DNA of 8,846 bases from Flavipsychrobacter stenotrophus (GTDB taxonomy: Bacteria > Bacteroidota > Bacteroidia > Chitinophagales > Chitinophagaceae). The notes under the pieces were generated by a model that was given only the letters and a program-made list of their open reading frames with translations, searched no databases and was not told the DNA's origin. The stretch covers positions 1-8,846 of the forward strand of contig CANCOG010000186.1 in NCBI GenBank assembly GCA_947379685.1, written 5' to 3'. Within the stretch, counting starts at the first letter, position 1. Each line of letters starts with the position of its first letter. Of this stretch, positions 1 to 5,435 are shown piece by piece. A program made the position numbers and the translations under genes.

Positions 1-1094
1 ATAGCTATTATCTGCCCCTCTTCCAATGGTGCCTCTACAGTCGTTAAGCCATCATTGTCTTCGCTGTTCACATTCAACCACTCCCCTATTGAACAGCCCG
101 TTACGCCCATGTGCGTAGCCAAAATAGGATGAACGAAATTGTTCGCCTCCCAAAACTCATACAAATCGAGTCGTGATTTCAGGCTCATGTGCTTAACGTC
201 TATCAGCACCGGTGTTCTGCGCCCGTTGACCTGCATCCCATAAGCAGCCCCTATCACATCCTTACCTGCATCAGTAATACCAGATCCCTGCGGGTAAAAG
301 TTGGGCTGATGAATGAATTTCATGCCGTAAGCATGAGTAGCCAAAGGGAGCTCTGCTATATAGGTGAGGTGCGTGAGCGTAATGTACATCAGGTCCATTT
401 CTTCCTGCCACATGGCATTGAACAGATGCCTGAGGCTATAGGCTGGAGTAAGTACCTGGTTGCAATTGGATACAAAATCGTCGTATACTGCATCTTTTTT
501 GCCTGGGTTAGGAATGGTATCCAGTCGATCAGGAGCAAGCCCGATCAGGTTTCGGTTCAGGTTGTGACCACCTTCCATGGATAGCGCCAAAGTAGTACCT
601 GTAAGTGATTCGAAGTCAACAGTCTGATTCTTGCTGCGGGCCAGTATATTGATTTTTGCCGTTCTATCGGCACGCCTTGACGAACCAATATTGGCCATAA
701 TGCTATACAAGTTCAGTTCCTTAATGAACAGCCTGTAATAAGAAATCCTGCCCTCAGCCACGCTATCAAAATACCTTCTATCGAGCGGAGAAACCAGGTT
801 GGCCCTTAGCAATAAGCCGGCAGTTCCGCCACTGGCACCATTGGCTATTGCATATTCCAGCGAAACGATGGCTGCGACCCCTATATTCTCTCCGGCAGCC
901 TGCATCTGACTGAGACTACACTGGCTGCCTAAAATATGCAGTTTTCGCCTATCGATACCCGCAACGATATCATTATTGGGGGTAACCTTACTCGCCAGCG
1001 CTTCCTGGGTGCGGTTACTGGGGTAATTGTCTTCGAATATCGACAGACACTGCTTAAACAGCGGGTGATAATGAAAATCAAAATACTGATTCAT
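1..1094 (-). CDS. Peptidase M19-like (membrane dipeptidase-type) metallohydrolase, C-terminus cut off by window edge
   Basis: The frame is open from an ATG at 1094 to the left edge, giving 364 visible residues. Motifs of the M19 dipeptidase family (zinc-dependent TIM-barrel enzymes that cleave dipeptides) appear in the right order: DFHYHP at residues 6-11, MEGGHN at 173-178, ITLTH ending at H242, GITDAGKD followed by LIDVKHMS with H302, and LATHMG with H328. By family knowledge, H8, E174, H302 and H328 would be metal ligands and H242 a substrate contact. Two things are odd: the first motif reads HxH where M19 has HxD, and the spacings between motifs are longer than in classical dipeptidases, implying insertions. 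No signal peptide is visible, so a cytoplasmic location is inferred. There is no clear Shine-Dalgarno site. Dipeptide substrate is not proven; it could be another amidohydrolase activity. Family assignment is fairly sure, function less so. Confidence 0.75.
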   Translation of the reverse strand, partial: MNQYFDFHYHPLFKQCLSIFEDNYPSNRTQEALASKVTPNNDIVAGIDRRKLHILGSQCSLSQMQAAGENIGVAAIVSLEYAIANGASGGTAGLLLRANLVSPLDRRYFDSVAEGRISYYRLFIKELNLYSIMANIGSSRRADRTAKINILARSKNQTVDFESLTGTTLALSMEGGHNLNRNLIGLAPDRLDTIPNPGKKDAVYDDFVSNCNQVLTPAYSLRHLFNAMWQEEMDLMYITLTHLTYIAELPLATHAYGMKFIHQPNFYPQGSGITDAGKDVIGAAYGMQVNGRRTPVLIDVKHMSLKSRLDLYEFWEANNFVHPILATHMGVTGCSIGEWLNVNSEDNDGLTTVEAPLEEGQIIA

Positions 1095-1290
1095 AACGTT
1101 TATTTTATTTCAAATAGGAAAATAAAACTAAAATTACAATAGGCAGATGATAAAACAATGTCATAGCGACATTAATTTAAGACCCTTTGCAACGAAATAA
1201 CACTTAAACATGCACCTCCAAAAAATACGGCAATTCTTAAAAAAAAATGCCCGGTTTGTAACCTTCTACCGGACCCGTGGCATGATATTT

Positions 1291-1298
1291 TATACTTG
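1291..1298 (+). promoter_or_regulatory. Possible Bacteroidota -7 element for the small helical protein gene
   Basis: TATACTTG differs at one position from the Bacteroidota -7 consensus TAnnTTTG and lies 17 bases before the ATG at 1316. No matching -33 TTG is found at the usual distance, so this is a weak call. A short CCGGT/ACCGG inverted repeat (1251-1255 and 1268-1272) lies just upstream. Confidence 0.25.
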
Positions 1299-1315
1299 AC
1301 CTGAAAATTATTTTC

Positions 1316-1528
1316 ATGAAACACCAACTACACGAAGAGGCCGCCAGGTATTACACTGAAGCCGCAAATCACCACATCGAGGCCAACAAAAGCCTTCAGG
1401 ACGGAAACGACGAACGGGCCGCATACCATGCACAAGCTGCTAAGGGTCACAGCCTGAGGGCAATGGAAAAATCGAATGAAGCCGACAAGGCTCATGCTGA
1501 CAAGCAAATCCCGAAGAAAAAGAATTAG
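1316..1528 (+). CDS. Small Ala/His/Glu-rich helical protein, function unknown
   Basis: A 70-residue, highly hydrophilic protein with no signal peptide or membrane segment. Residues 5-60 are almost all helix formers, with repeated blocks of the type AAxxxxEA and HAxxAxGHxxxA: EAARYYTEAANHH, then ERAAYHAQAAKGH, then NEADKAHA. This looks like two or three degenerate helical repeats, possibly a small bundle, ending in a basic tail (KKKN). From memory, small His/Ala-rich proteins with the same pattern occur in many bacteria as uncharacterised proteins; I cannot confirm that here. The ATG start is preceded by an AT-rich leader. The poly-threonine lipoprotein gene follows on the same strand after 107 bases, so co-expression is possible but not shown. 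The alternating Ala pattern and codon-level coherence support a real gene over the antisense frame. Function is not assigned. Confidence 0.7.
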   Translation: MKHQLHEEAARYYTEAANHHIEANKSLQDGNDERAAYHAQAAKGHSLRAMEKSNEADKAHADKQIPKKKN

Positions 1529-1635
1529 GGCTTTGCCGGCACAAATCGGTTGTGGAAAGCGCTTGAAAGAGCTGCTCAACTTGAACGTCAACAAGGATAT
1601 TATAAAACCACTTTAACAATTAAAAACAACAAATC

Positions 1636-1929
1636 ATGCAACTAGCAAAACTGTGCATTTTTGCACTTTCTATGGGCCTGCTTTCGGCCTCATGTGGAAA
1701 TGGTGAAGCCACCAAGAACGACTCCACAACCACTACAACGACAACTACAACCGAGCAGCCTGCTCCTCCCGTTGACACGATGGCGGCCAATCCGGCAAAA
1801 CCAGTTGACTCCGTTACAACGACAACAACCACTACAACCGACAAAGTAAAGGAAGAGAACAAGGACGGTAAAATGGACAAAATGCAATCGAAGACAAAGG
1901 AAACAAAGACTGAGAAAAAAGCAAAATAA
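1636..1929 (+). CDS. Poly-threonine, lysine-tailed lipoprotein
   Basis: A 97-residue protein. Residues 1-19 form a lipoprotein signal peptide ending LLSAS before C20, which would be lipidated; the lipobox is slightly loose, with Ser at -3, as is common in this phylum. The mature part has two threonine runs (nine at 31-39, eight at 61-68), each introduced by Asp-Ser, separated by a Pro/Ala linker with PAPP, and ends in a Lys/Glu-rich tail (70-97). Three sites fit the Bacteroides O-glycosylation motif D-(S/T)-(A/I/L/M/T/V): DST at 29, DTM at 47 and DSV at 58. The likely picture is an extended, perhaps glycosylated, surface or periplasmic lipoprotein with a positively charged end. The Thr codons are mixed, so the tracts are not simple slippage repeats. 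No enzymatic domain is present, and the role is unknown. Confidence 0.75.
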   Translation: MQLAKLCIFALSMGLLSASCGNGEATKNDSTTTTTTTTTEQPAPPVDTMAANPAKPVDSVTTTTTTTTDKVKEENKDGKMDKMQSKTKETKTEKKAK

Positions 1930-1950
1930 TTGCTTCGTTTTGAATAGAAG

Positions 1951-1980
1951 GGGGCTGCCTTGCAATTGCGGGGCGGCCCC
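1951..1980 (+). terminator. GC-rich hairpin between convergent genes, probable terminator
   Basis: A nine-pair stem (1951-1959 GGGGCTGCC with 1972-1980 GGCGGCCCC, one G-T wobble) with a 12-base loop starts 21 bases after the lipoprotein stop codon. The plus strand lacks a good T-run after it. On the minus strand the hairpin is followed by a moderately T-rich stretch, so it may serve both converging units. Confidence 0.55.
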
Positions 1981-2036
1981 TGATGTTTGATGGAGTGTTG
2001 GCGACAATAGGGCGAGAAAAAGGGTTGGCAGGAAAA

Positions 2037-2249
2037 CTACTTTACCCTTTTAGGATATTTGTATACTATTCTATACATAACCCACACGCCTAATGTCCAA
2101 TATAAAATTGAATAGAACATCAAGCATACCACAAGAATTTTACCGAAAAACTCTGACCACGAGCCCATAAATTGCAATAAGGTGCACCTGATTACTACAG
2201 GGATCAGCACATAAACTACTGCGAAAACATACCATTTCAGGCTCTTCAT
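2037..2249 (-). CDS. Small two-helix membrane protein, function unknown
   Basis: 70 residues from the ATG at 2249. An upstream in-frame TTG at 2288 would add 13 residues, but the ATG is preferred because an AAGGAG ribosome site sits just before it and because the protein then begins MKSLKWY, directly leading into a helix. Two hydrophobic segments are visible, roughly residues 6-20 and 38-58, with Lys near the N-terminus and a basic tail (KYPKRVK), predicting a membrane hairpin with both ends in the cytoplasm. A Trp/Phe-containing loop (27-36) joins them. It lies 55 bases downstream of the gene at 2305-2751 on the same strand, also a small membrane protein, so the two are probably co-transcribed. 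No family is recognised. Confidence 0.6.
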   Translation of the reverse strand: MKSLKWYVFAVVYVLIPVVIRCTLLQFMGSWSEFFGKILVVCLMFYSILYWTLGVWVMYRIVYKYPKRVK

Positions 2250-2253
2250 AGGG

Positions 2254-2259
2254 CTCCTT
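2254..2259 (-). promoter_or_regulatory. Shine-Dalgarno site fixing the start at 2249
   Basis: AAGGAG on the minus strand lies four bases before the ATG at 2249. Strong Shine-Dalgarno sites are uncommon in Bacteroidota, so it is useful evidence for this start over the upstream TTG at 2288. Confidence 0.55.
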
Positions 2260-2304
2260 TTTAATAAATAAACCGTTATTCTTACCAACCCAAAATTGTA
2301 ATAG

Positions 2305-2751
2305 TTATAAAATTTGGATCATAGATGCGACCAGAGCCATAAAAAATATGAAATTCAATAAGACAATCAATGCCGTAATAAACCTCATTTTGAGTCTGCT
2401 GTACGGCAGGTTGTATTGTGTGGATATTTCTACCAACTTACTATAAGAATACCTTCTGTAAGTCACCACAAACAAAATTATTGAAACCACATACCAAAGC
2501 CCAATAAATACAATGACTGGCATTTCCGTTTTCAAGCCTATTTTTGAAATCGGAGATCTGAAAATAAACCTAAAGACAAGACAGATGACATTAAACAAAA
2601 TTAGACCTCCCAGAGAAGCACAGAGAAAGGAGATTGTATTCCGGGTATCTTCCCATTGTGTCTTAAATCTGAACCGTCCCCAAAAACTGCCTTTTTTATA
2701 ATAGTAGGCGGTATAAACAATATAGGTTAAGAAGTCAATAAATTTAAACAT
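2305..2751 (-). CDS. Three-helix membrane protein, function unknown
   Basis: 148 residues from an ATG at 2751. The N-terminal 40 residues are aromatic and basic (YYYKKG near 16-21, then GRFRFKTQW) and would lie at or along the membrane surface. Three hydrophobic segments follow: about 41-63, 78-97 and 123-147. A charged, Tyr-rich loop (98-122) lies between the second and third. No catalytic motif, signal peptide or known transporter signature is seen. It is the first gene of a likely two-gene unit with the small membrane protein downstream. A TAnnTTTG match lies 49 bases upstream of the start. The composition is typical of the many uncharacterised small membrane proteins of Bacteroidota; no function is proposed. 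Confidence 0.65.
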   Translation of the reverse strand: MFKFIDFLTYIVYTAYYYKKGSFWGRFRFKTQWEDTRNTISFLCASLGGLILFNVICLVFRFIFRSPISKIGLKTEMPVIVFIGLWYVVSIILFVVTYRRYSYSKLVEISTQYNLPYSRLKMRFITALIVLLNFIFFMALVASMIQIL

Positions 2752-2800
2752 ACTTATCCCATTTAATTTTTGAACCTGTATTTTTACTTGCTAGCTCCAG

Positions 2801-2808
2801 CAAAAATA
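2801..2808 (-). promoter_or_regulatory. Possible -7 promoter element for the two membrane-protein genes
   Basis: TATTTTTG on the minus strand fits TAnnTTTG exactly and lies 49 bases upstream of the ATG at 2751. No TTG occurs at the usual 17-23 base distance upstream, so the promoter is incomplete by consensus. Confidence 0.35.
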
Positions 2809-2856
2809 CACATTTCAGAATATTAAATGAAATTTCAAATTGACCTATCCGGCACA

Positions 2857-2915
2857 AAGATTCTTCACTCCGCAGCCCTACACAACTGGCTAGGGGCTAC
2901 GTTCAGAATGACAAA
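2857..2915 (+). repeat. Two-arm hairpin resembling a dispersed intergenic repeat
   Basis: Outer arms ATTCT (2860-2864) and AGAAT (2905-2909) enclose an inner stem AGCCCTA (2874-2880) with TAGGGGCT (2891-2898, one bulged G) and a 10-base loop. The outer ends (AGATTCTTCACTCCG and GTTCAGAATGACAAA) resemble, from memory, the intergenic repeat family ending in TTCAGAATGACA found in many copies in Bacteroidota genomes. It lies downstream of tdh and could also act as its transcription end or protect the 3' end. Only one copy is in this window. Confidence 0.5.
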
Positions 2916-2961
2916 GTCCGCACTGAACAAAACAATAAATAAGTAATTTATTTTCAGCAAA

Positions 2962-3924
2962 TTACACTTCTACACTCATTTTCTCCTTCAAATGCATGAG
3001 CATATCAGCGGTCATGCTATCGAGGTCGAAGTTGTTCTTCCAACCCCAGTCAGCTCGGGCGGCAGAGTCGTCGATGCTCTTGGGCCAGCCATCAGCAATT
3101 TGCTGACGGAAGTCTGGTTTGTAGTCGATAGTAAAATCAGGTATGTGTTTCTGGATGGCGGCAGCAATTTCCTTAGGTGAAAAACTCATAGCCGAAAGGT
3201 TGTAAGCCATGCGCGTTTTCATTTGTTCTGCCGGTGCTTCCATCAGTTCAATAGTTCCACGAATTGCATCGTCCATGTACATCATGGGCAAGTACGTATT
3301 CTCAGAAAGGAAGGATGTATATGCTTTATTCTTTAGTGCTTCGTGATAGATTTCTACGGCATAATCGGTCGTTCCCCCACCCGGCTCCGATTTCCAGCTG
3401 ATAAGCCCTGGGTAACGCAGGCTTCTTACATCGAGCCCCCAGCGCTGGTTGTAATACTGGCACCACAATTCTCCGGCATACTTGCTGATGCCATATACCG
3501 TTCGTGGTTCAACAACCGTTTGCTGGGGTGTATTTTGAGTGGGTGTGGTTGGTCCGAAAACGGCAATAGAACTTGGCCAGTATATTTTGGTGAGTTTTTC
3601 CTGAACACCCAACTCAAGTACCTGTAAAAGGCTTTGCATATTGATATCCCACGCCATCTTAGGATTCTTTTCACCGGTAGCAGAAAGCAGGGCCGCAAGC
3701 AGATATATCTGTGTAATGCCTTCTTTCTTAACCAGGTCAAACGTAGCCTTGGCATCCATTGCATTGAGCATGGCATAGGGTCCATTATCTTTCAATAACG
3801 GGTGCGCCTCCTTAATGTCAGAAGCCACCACATTATCTGTTCCAAATAACTTGCGTAATGCCAGAGTTAACTCAACGCCAATTTGTCCGCCGGCGCCTAC
3901 TATCAATATCTTTTCCTGTTTCAA
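2962..3924 (-). CDS. tdh: L-threonine 3-dehydrogenase, short-chain/epimerase-like type
   Basis: 320 residues. This NAD-dependent enzyme oxidises L-threonine to 2-amino-3-ketobutyrate, which a CoA ligase (not in this window) would split to glycine and acetyl-CoA; cytoplasmic. The N-terminus is a Rossmann fold with GAGGQIG at 10-16 and D36 at the end of the second strand, the position that selects NAD. The catalytic S118/S119, Y144 and K148 (YGISK) are present. The segment PGGGTTDYAVEIYHEAL (181-197) and the C-terminal part starting MSFSPKEI are characteristic of this TDH branch and separate it from UDP-glucose epimerases. Length is as expected. The start codon is TTG: an in-frame TAG lies only two codons upstream and the next Met is residue 52, so TTG is the only start keeping the Rossmann fold. 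It follows carA on the same strand after 88 bases; read-through is possible. Confidence 0.9.
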   Translation of the reverse strand: MKQEKILIVGAGGQIGVELTLALRKLFGTDNVVASDIKEAHPLLKDNGPYAMLNAMDAKATFDLVKKEGITQIYLLAALLSATGEKNPKMAWDINMQSLLQVLELGVQEKLTKIYWPSSIAVFGPTTPTQNTPQQTVVEPRTVYGISKYAGELWCQYYNQRWGLDVRSLRYPGLISWKSEPGGGTTDYAVEIYHEALKNKAYTSFLSENTYLPMMYMDDAIRGTIELMEAPAEQMKTRMAYNLSAMSFSPKEIAAAIQKHIPDFTIDYKPDFRQQIADGWPKSIDDSAARADWGWKNNFDLDSMTADMLMHLKEKMSVEV

Positions 3925-4012
3925 TGTCTAACGTTGTTTGTTGTTAACGGATAATTTTACTGTACAACCTGATGCAACACAATTAAGTTGCCGGAAAAAC
4001 ACCGGGTACGGC

Positions 4013-5128
4013 TTAGATGGCCTGATAGTTTCTGATCAGTTGTATAAAATCGTCGAACAAGTATCTTGAATCGTGTGGCCCCGGGGTTGACTCAGGGTGA
4101 TACTGCACCGAAAACGCAGGTTTGTTGATCATCCTGATGCCTTCGATGGAGCCATCATTGAGGTTCAAATGGGTCACTTCCACTTCCTGACATTGTTTTA
4201 CGGCTTCCGGATCAACACCAAAACCATGGTTTTGTGTAGTGATCTCTGCCTTGCCTGTGATGAGGTTCTTCACCGGGTGGTTTAATCCCCTGTGACCGTG
4301 ATGCATTTTAAAAGTATTGATCCCGTTAGCCCTTGCCAGTAACTGGTGTCCGAGACAAATGCCAAAGAGCGGCTTGTTGGTATCAACAATTGACTTTACA
4401 ATTTGTACCGCATATTCCATTGACGCCGGGTCACCGGGGCCGTTGGAAACGAAGTAGCCATGCGGATCGAAGGTGTTCATTTCTTCGAGGGTGGTTTTAG
4501 CGGGGAATACCTTAATGTATGCTCCCCTATCCACCATGCACTGGAGAATATGTTTTTTGACACCATAATCCAGCACCGCTATACGGATATCGGCATCGGG
4601 CGCACCGGCTGTATATGCTTCCTTTGTAGATATCTGAGACGAAAGCTCCAGCCCGTCCATATCGGGAACTTTTGCCAAAGCTTCATTCATTTCCGCTTCG
4701 CTAACCTCATTGGTGGTGATGATACAGTTCATTGCACCCTTGCTGCGGATATGCTGCACCAGTGCGCGCGTATCCACATCATAAATAGCAATAATATTAT
4801 TCTTAATGAGGTACTGCTCCAGGCTATCGTTGGCAGTCATGCGGGAATACCGGTGGGAGATATTCTTACAGATCAAGCCGCTGATCTTTACAGAATCGCT
4901 TTCCACATCTTCATTTTTCACGCCGTAGTTACCCACGTAGGCATTGTTCATGATCAGTACCTGGCCTGTATAGGAAGGGTCGGTAAACACCTCCTGATAG
5001 CCGGTCATACCGGTATTAAAACAAATTTCACCTCCTGCGGTGCCCTTCGCACCAAAAGACTTTCCCTTAAAAAGTGTACCATCTTTCAGCAGCAACCACG
5101 CCGGATCATTATTCTGTATAGCAGTCAT
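4013..5128 (-). CDS. carA: Carbamoyl-phosphate synthase small (glutaminase) subunit
   Basis: 371 residues, the usual length for CarA. The protein hydrolyses glutamine and channels ammonia to CarB, which makes carbamoyl phosphate for pyrimidine and arginine synthesis; carB is not in the window. The N-terminal CarA domain shows GEICFNTGMTGYQEVFTDPSY near residues 33-53 and GNYG near 66-69. The C-terminal class I glutamine amidotransferase domain has SNGPGDP (oxyanion region, 228-234), the nucleophile elbow GICLGHQ with C258, and QYHPEST with H344 and E346, so the catalytic triad is intact. The ATG at 5128 is supported by alignment of the N-terminal WLLLKDGTLFKGKSFG strand to the family and by a promoter ending 17 bases upstream. 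There is no Shine-Dalgarno site. tdh lies 88 bases downstream. Confidence 0.97.
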   Translation of the reverse strand: MTAIQNNDPAWLLLKDGTLFKGKSFGAKGTAGGEICFNTGMTGYQEVFTDPSYTGQVLIMNNAYVGNYGVKNEDVESDSVKISGLICKNISHRYSRMTANDSLEQYLIKNNIIAIYDVDTRALVQHIRSKGAMNCIITTNEVSEAEMNEALAKVPDMDGLELSSQISTKEAYTAGAPDADIRIAVLDYGVKKHILQCMVDRGAYIKVFPAKTTLEEMNTFDPHGYFVSNGPGDPASMEYAVQIVKSIVDTNKPLFGICLGHQLLARANGINTFKMHHGHRGLNHPVKNLITGKAEITTQNHGFGVDPEAVKQCQEVEVTHLNLNDGSIEGIRMINKPAFSVQYHPESTPGPHDSRYLFDDFIQLIRNYQAI

Positions 5129-5145
5129 GTAAAAAACAAATTGTG

Positions 5146-5175
5146 CAAATGTAACTCAATTGCTCAATTGCTCAA
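5146..5175 (-). promoter_or_regulatory. carA promoter, TTG-N19-TACATTTG
   Basis: On the minus strand a -33 TTG (5175-5173) is followed after 19 bases by TACATTTG (5153-5146), an exact match to the Bacteroidota consensus TTG-N17-23-TAnnTTTG. The expected transcription start near 5140 leaves a leader of about a dozen bases before the ATG at 5128, too short for an attenuator. This is the best promoter in the window. Confidence 0.7.
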
Positions 5176-5178
5176 TGG
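5155..5178 (+). repeat. 8-bp tandem repeat (CTCAATTG, three units) inside the carA promoter
   Basis: Three head-to-tail units: CTCAATTG at 5155-5162, the same at 5163-5170, and CTCAATGG at 5171-5178. The array covers the promoter spacer and the -33 element; the -33 TTG itself comes from the third unit. Confidence 0.85.
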
Positions 5179-5191
5179 AAAGCACTGGGAA

Positions 5192-5224
5192 ATGTGGAAT
5201 CATTGTTAAGATATTTTTCCACAT
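5192..5224. repeat. 8-bp perfect inverted repeat upstream of the carA promoter
   Basis: ATGTGGAA (5192-5199) and TTCCACAT (5217-5224) are exact reverse complements separated by 17 bases. The centre is about 68 bases upstream of the inferred carA start, a usual place for an activator site. The spacer contains the left arm of the longer-range repeat 5201-5337. It could be a protein operator or an RNA stem; the sequence alone does not decide. Confidence 0.5.
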
Positions 5225-5337
5225 AGGGGTTTGAGGTGTTTCGCATTTAGTTTCGTGCAAAAGTGTGGCCATGCAGTTTGCGGTTTGTTGTAAGTGCCTT
5301 GGGGATTAGGGCTGATGTATTTCGGATCTTAACAATG
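5201..5337. repeat. 12-bp perfect inverted repeat bounding a 137-base block
   Basis: CATTGTTAAGAT (5201-5212) and ATCTTAACAATG (5326-5337) are exact reverse complements separated by 113 bases. The arms could be the ends of a small non-coding insertion or the closing stem of a structured RNA. No target-site duplication is evident on the flanks and no ORF lies inside. Confidence 0.6.
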
Positions 5338-5345
5338 CATGGGGA

Positions 5346-5363
5346 CTGACACCCAAGTGTCAG
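5346..5363. repeat. REP-like palindrome (CTGACAC-CCAA-GTGTCAG)
   Basis: A perfect seven-pair stem with a four-base loop, preceded by GGGGA. The form GGGGACTGACAC plus complement resembles REP-type palindromes spread by REP-associated (Y1 family) transposases; that link is from memory. The right side reads GGG and not TCCCC, so this copy would be degenerate. No transposase gene is nearby. Confidence 0.5.
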
Positions 5364-5370
5364 GGAATAC

Positions 5371-5416
5371 GCCGGCTACCCTTTGATTTTATTAAGAATC
5401 ACTACGCGTAACCGGC
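5371..5416 (-). terminator. Nested stem-loop after the beta-propeller gene, possible terminator
   Basis: Outer arms GCCGGCTAC (5371-5379) and GTAACCGGC (5408-5416) pair with one mismatch; inside them TGATT (5384-5388) pairs with AATCA (5397-5401). On the minus strand this begins about 20 bases after the stop codon of the beta-propeller gene. There is no run of T after it, so intrinsic termination is uncertain. Confidence 0.4.
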
Positions 5417-5435
5417 ATATTAATGAATCAAGCAG

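Larger units (their letters stand above)
5129..5435. other. 307-base intergenic region upstream of carA
   Basis: No credible gene is seen on either strand. From left to right it holds the carA promoter, an 8-bp tandem repeat, an 8-bp inverted repeat, a 12-bp inverted repeat spanning 137 bases, a REP-like palindrome and a nested stem-loop at the 3' end of the beta-propeller gene. Each is listed separately. Within the 137-base span there is also a GCAAA/TTTGC stem (5257-5261 with 5277-5281). Confidence 0.7.

Noticed and set aside
189..584. Plus-strand open frame opposite the M19-like gene
   Set aside because: The minus strand encodes ordered M19 motifs through the same bases; the plus-strand product has no recognisable feature.
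1731..1839. Threonine tracts as slippage-prone simple repeats
   Set aside because: The Thr codons are mixed (ACA, ACC, ACT, ACG), so there is no uniform short repeat unit for replication slippage.
2250..2288. TTG at 2288 as start of the small two-helix protein
   Set aside because: The ATG at 2249 has a Shine-Dalgarno site directly upstream and gives a tidy membrane hairpin.
3925..4012. CCGG pairs between carA and tdh as a terminator
   Set aside because: The stem is only four pairs of a self-complementary word with no T-run; read-through from carA into tdh remains possible.
4460..5209. Long plus-strand open frame (249 codons) opposite carA
   Set aside because: It is antisense to an intact, clearly recognised carA and its translation shows no domain; it reflects the codon pattern of carA.
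5215..5223. TTTTCCACA, one mismatch from the DnaA box TTATCCACA, near an inverted TGTGGAA
   Set aside because: Only one near-match, no cluster of boxes, no AT-rich unwinding tract and no dnaA or dnaN nearby; not enough to call an origin.
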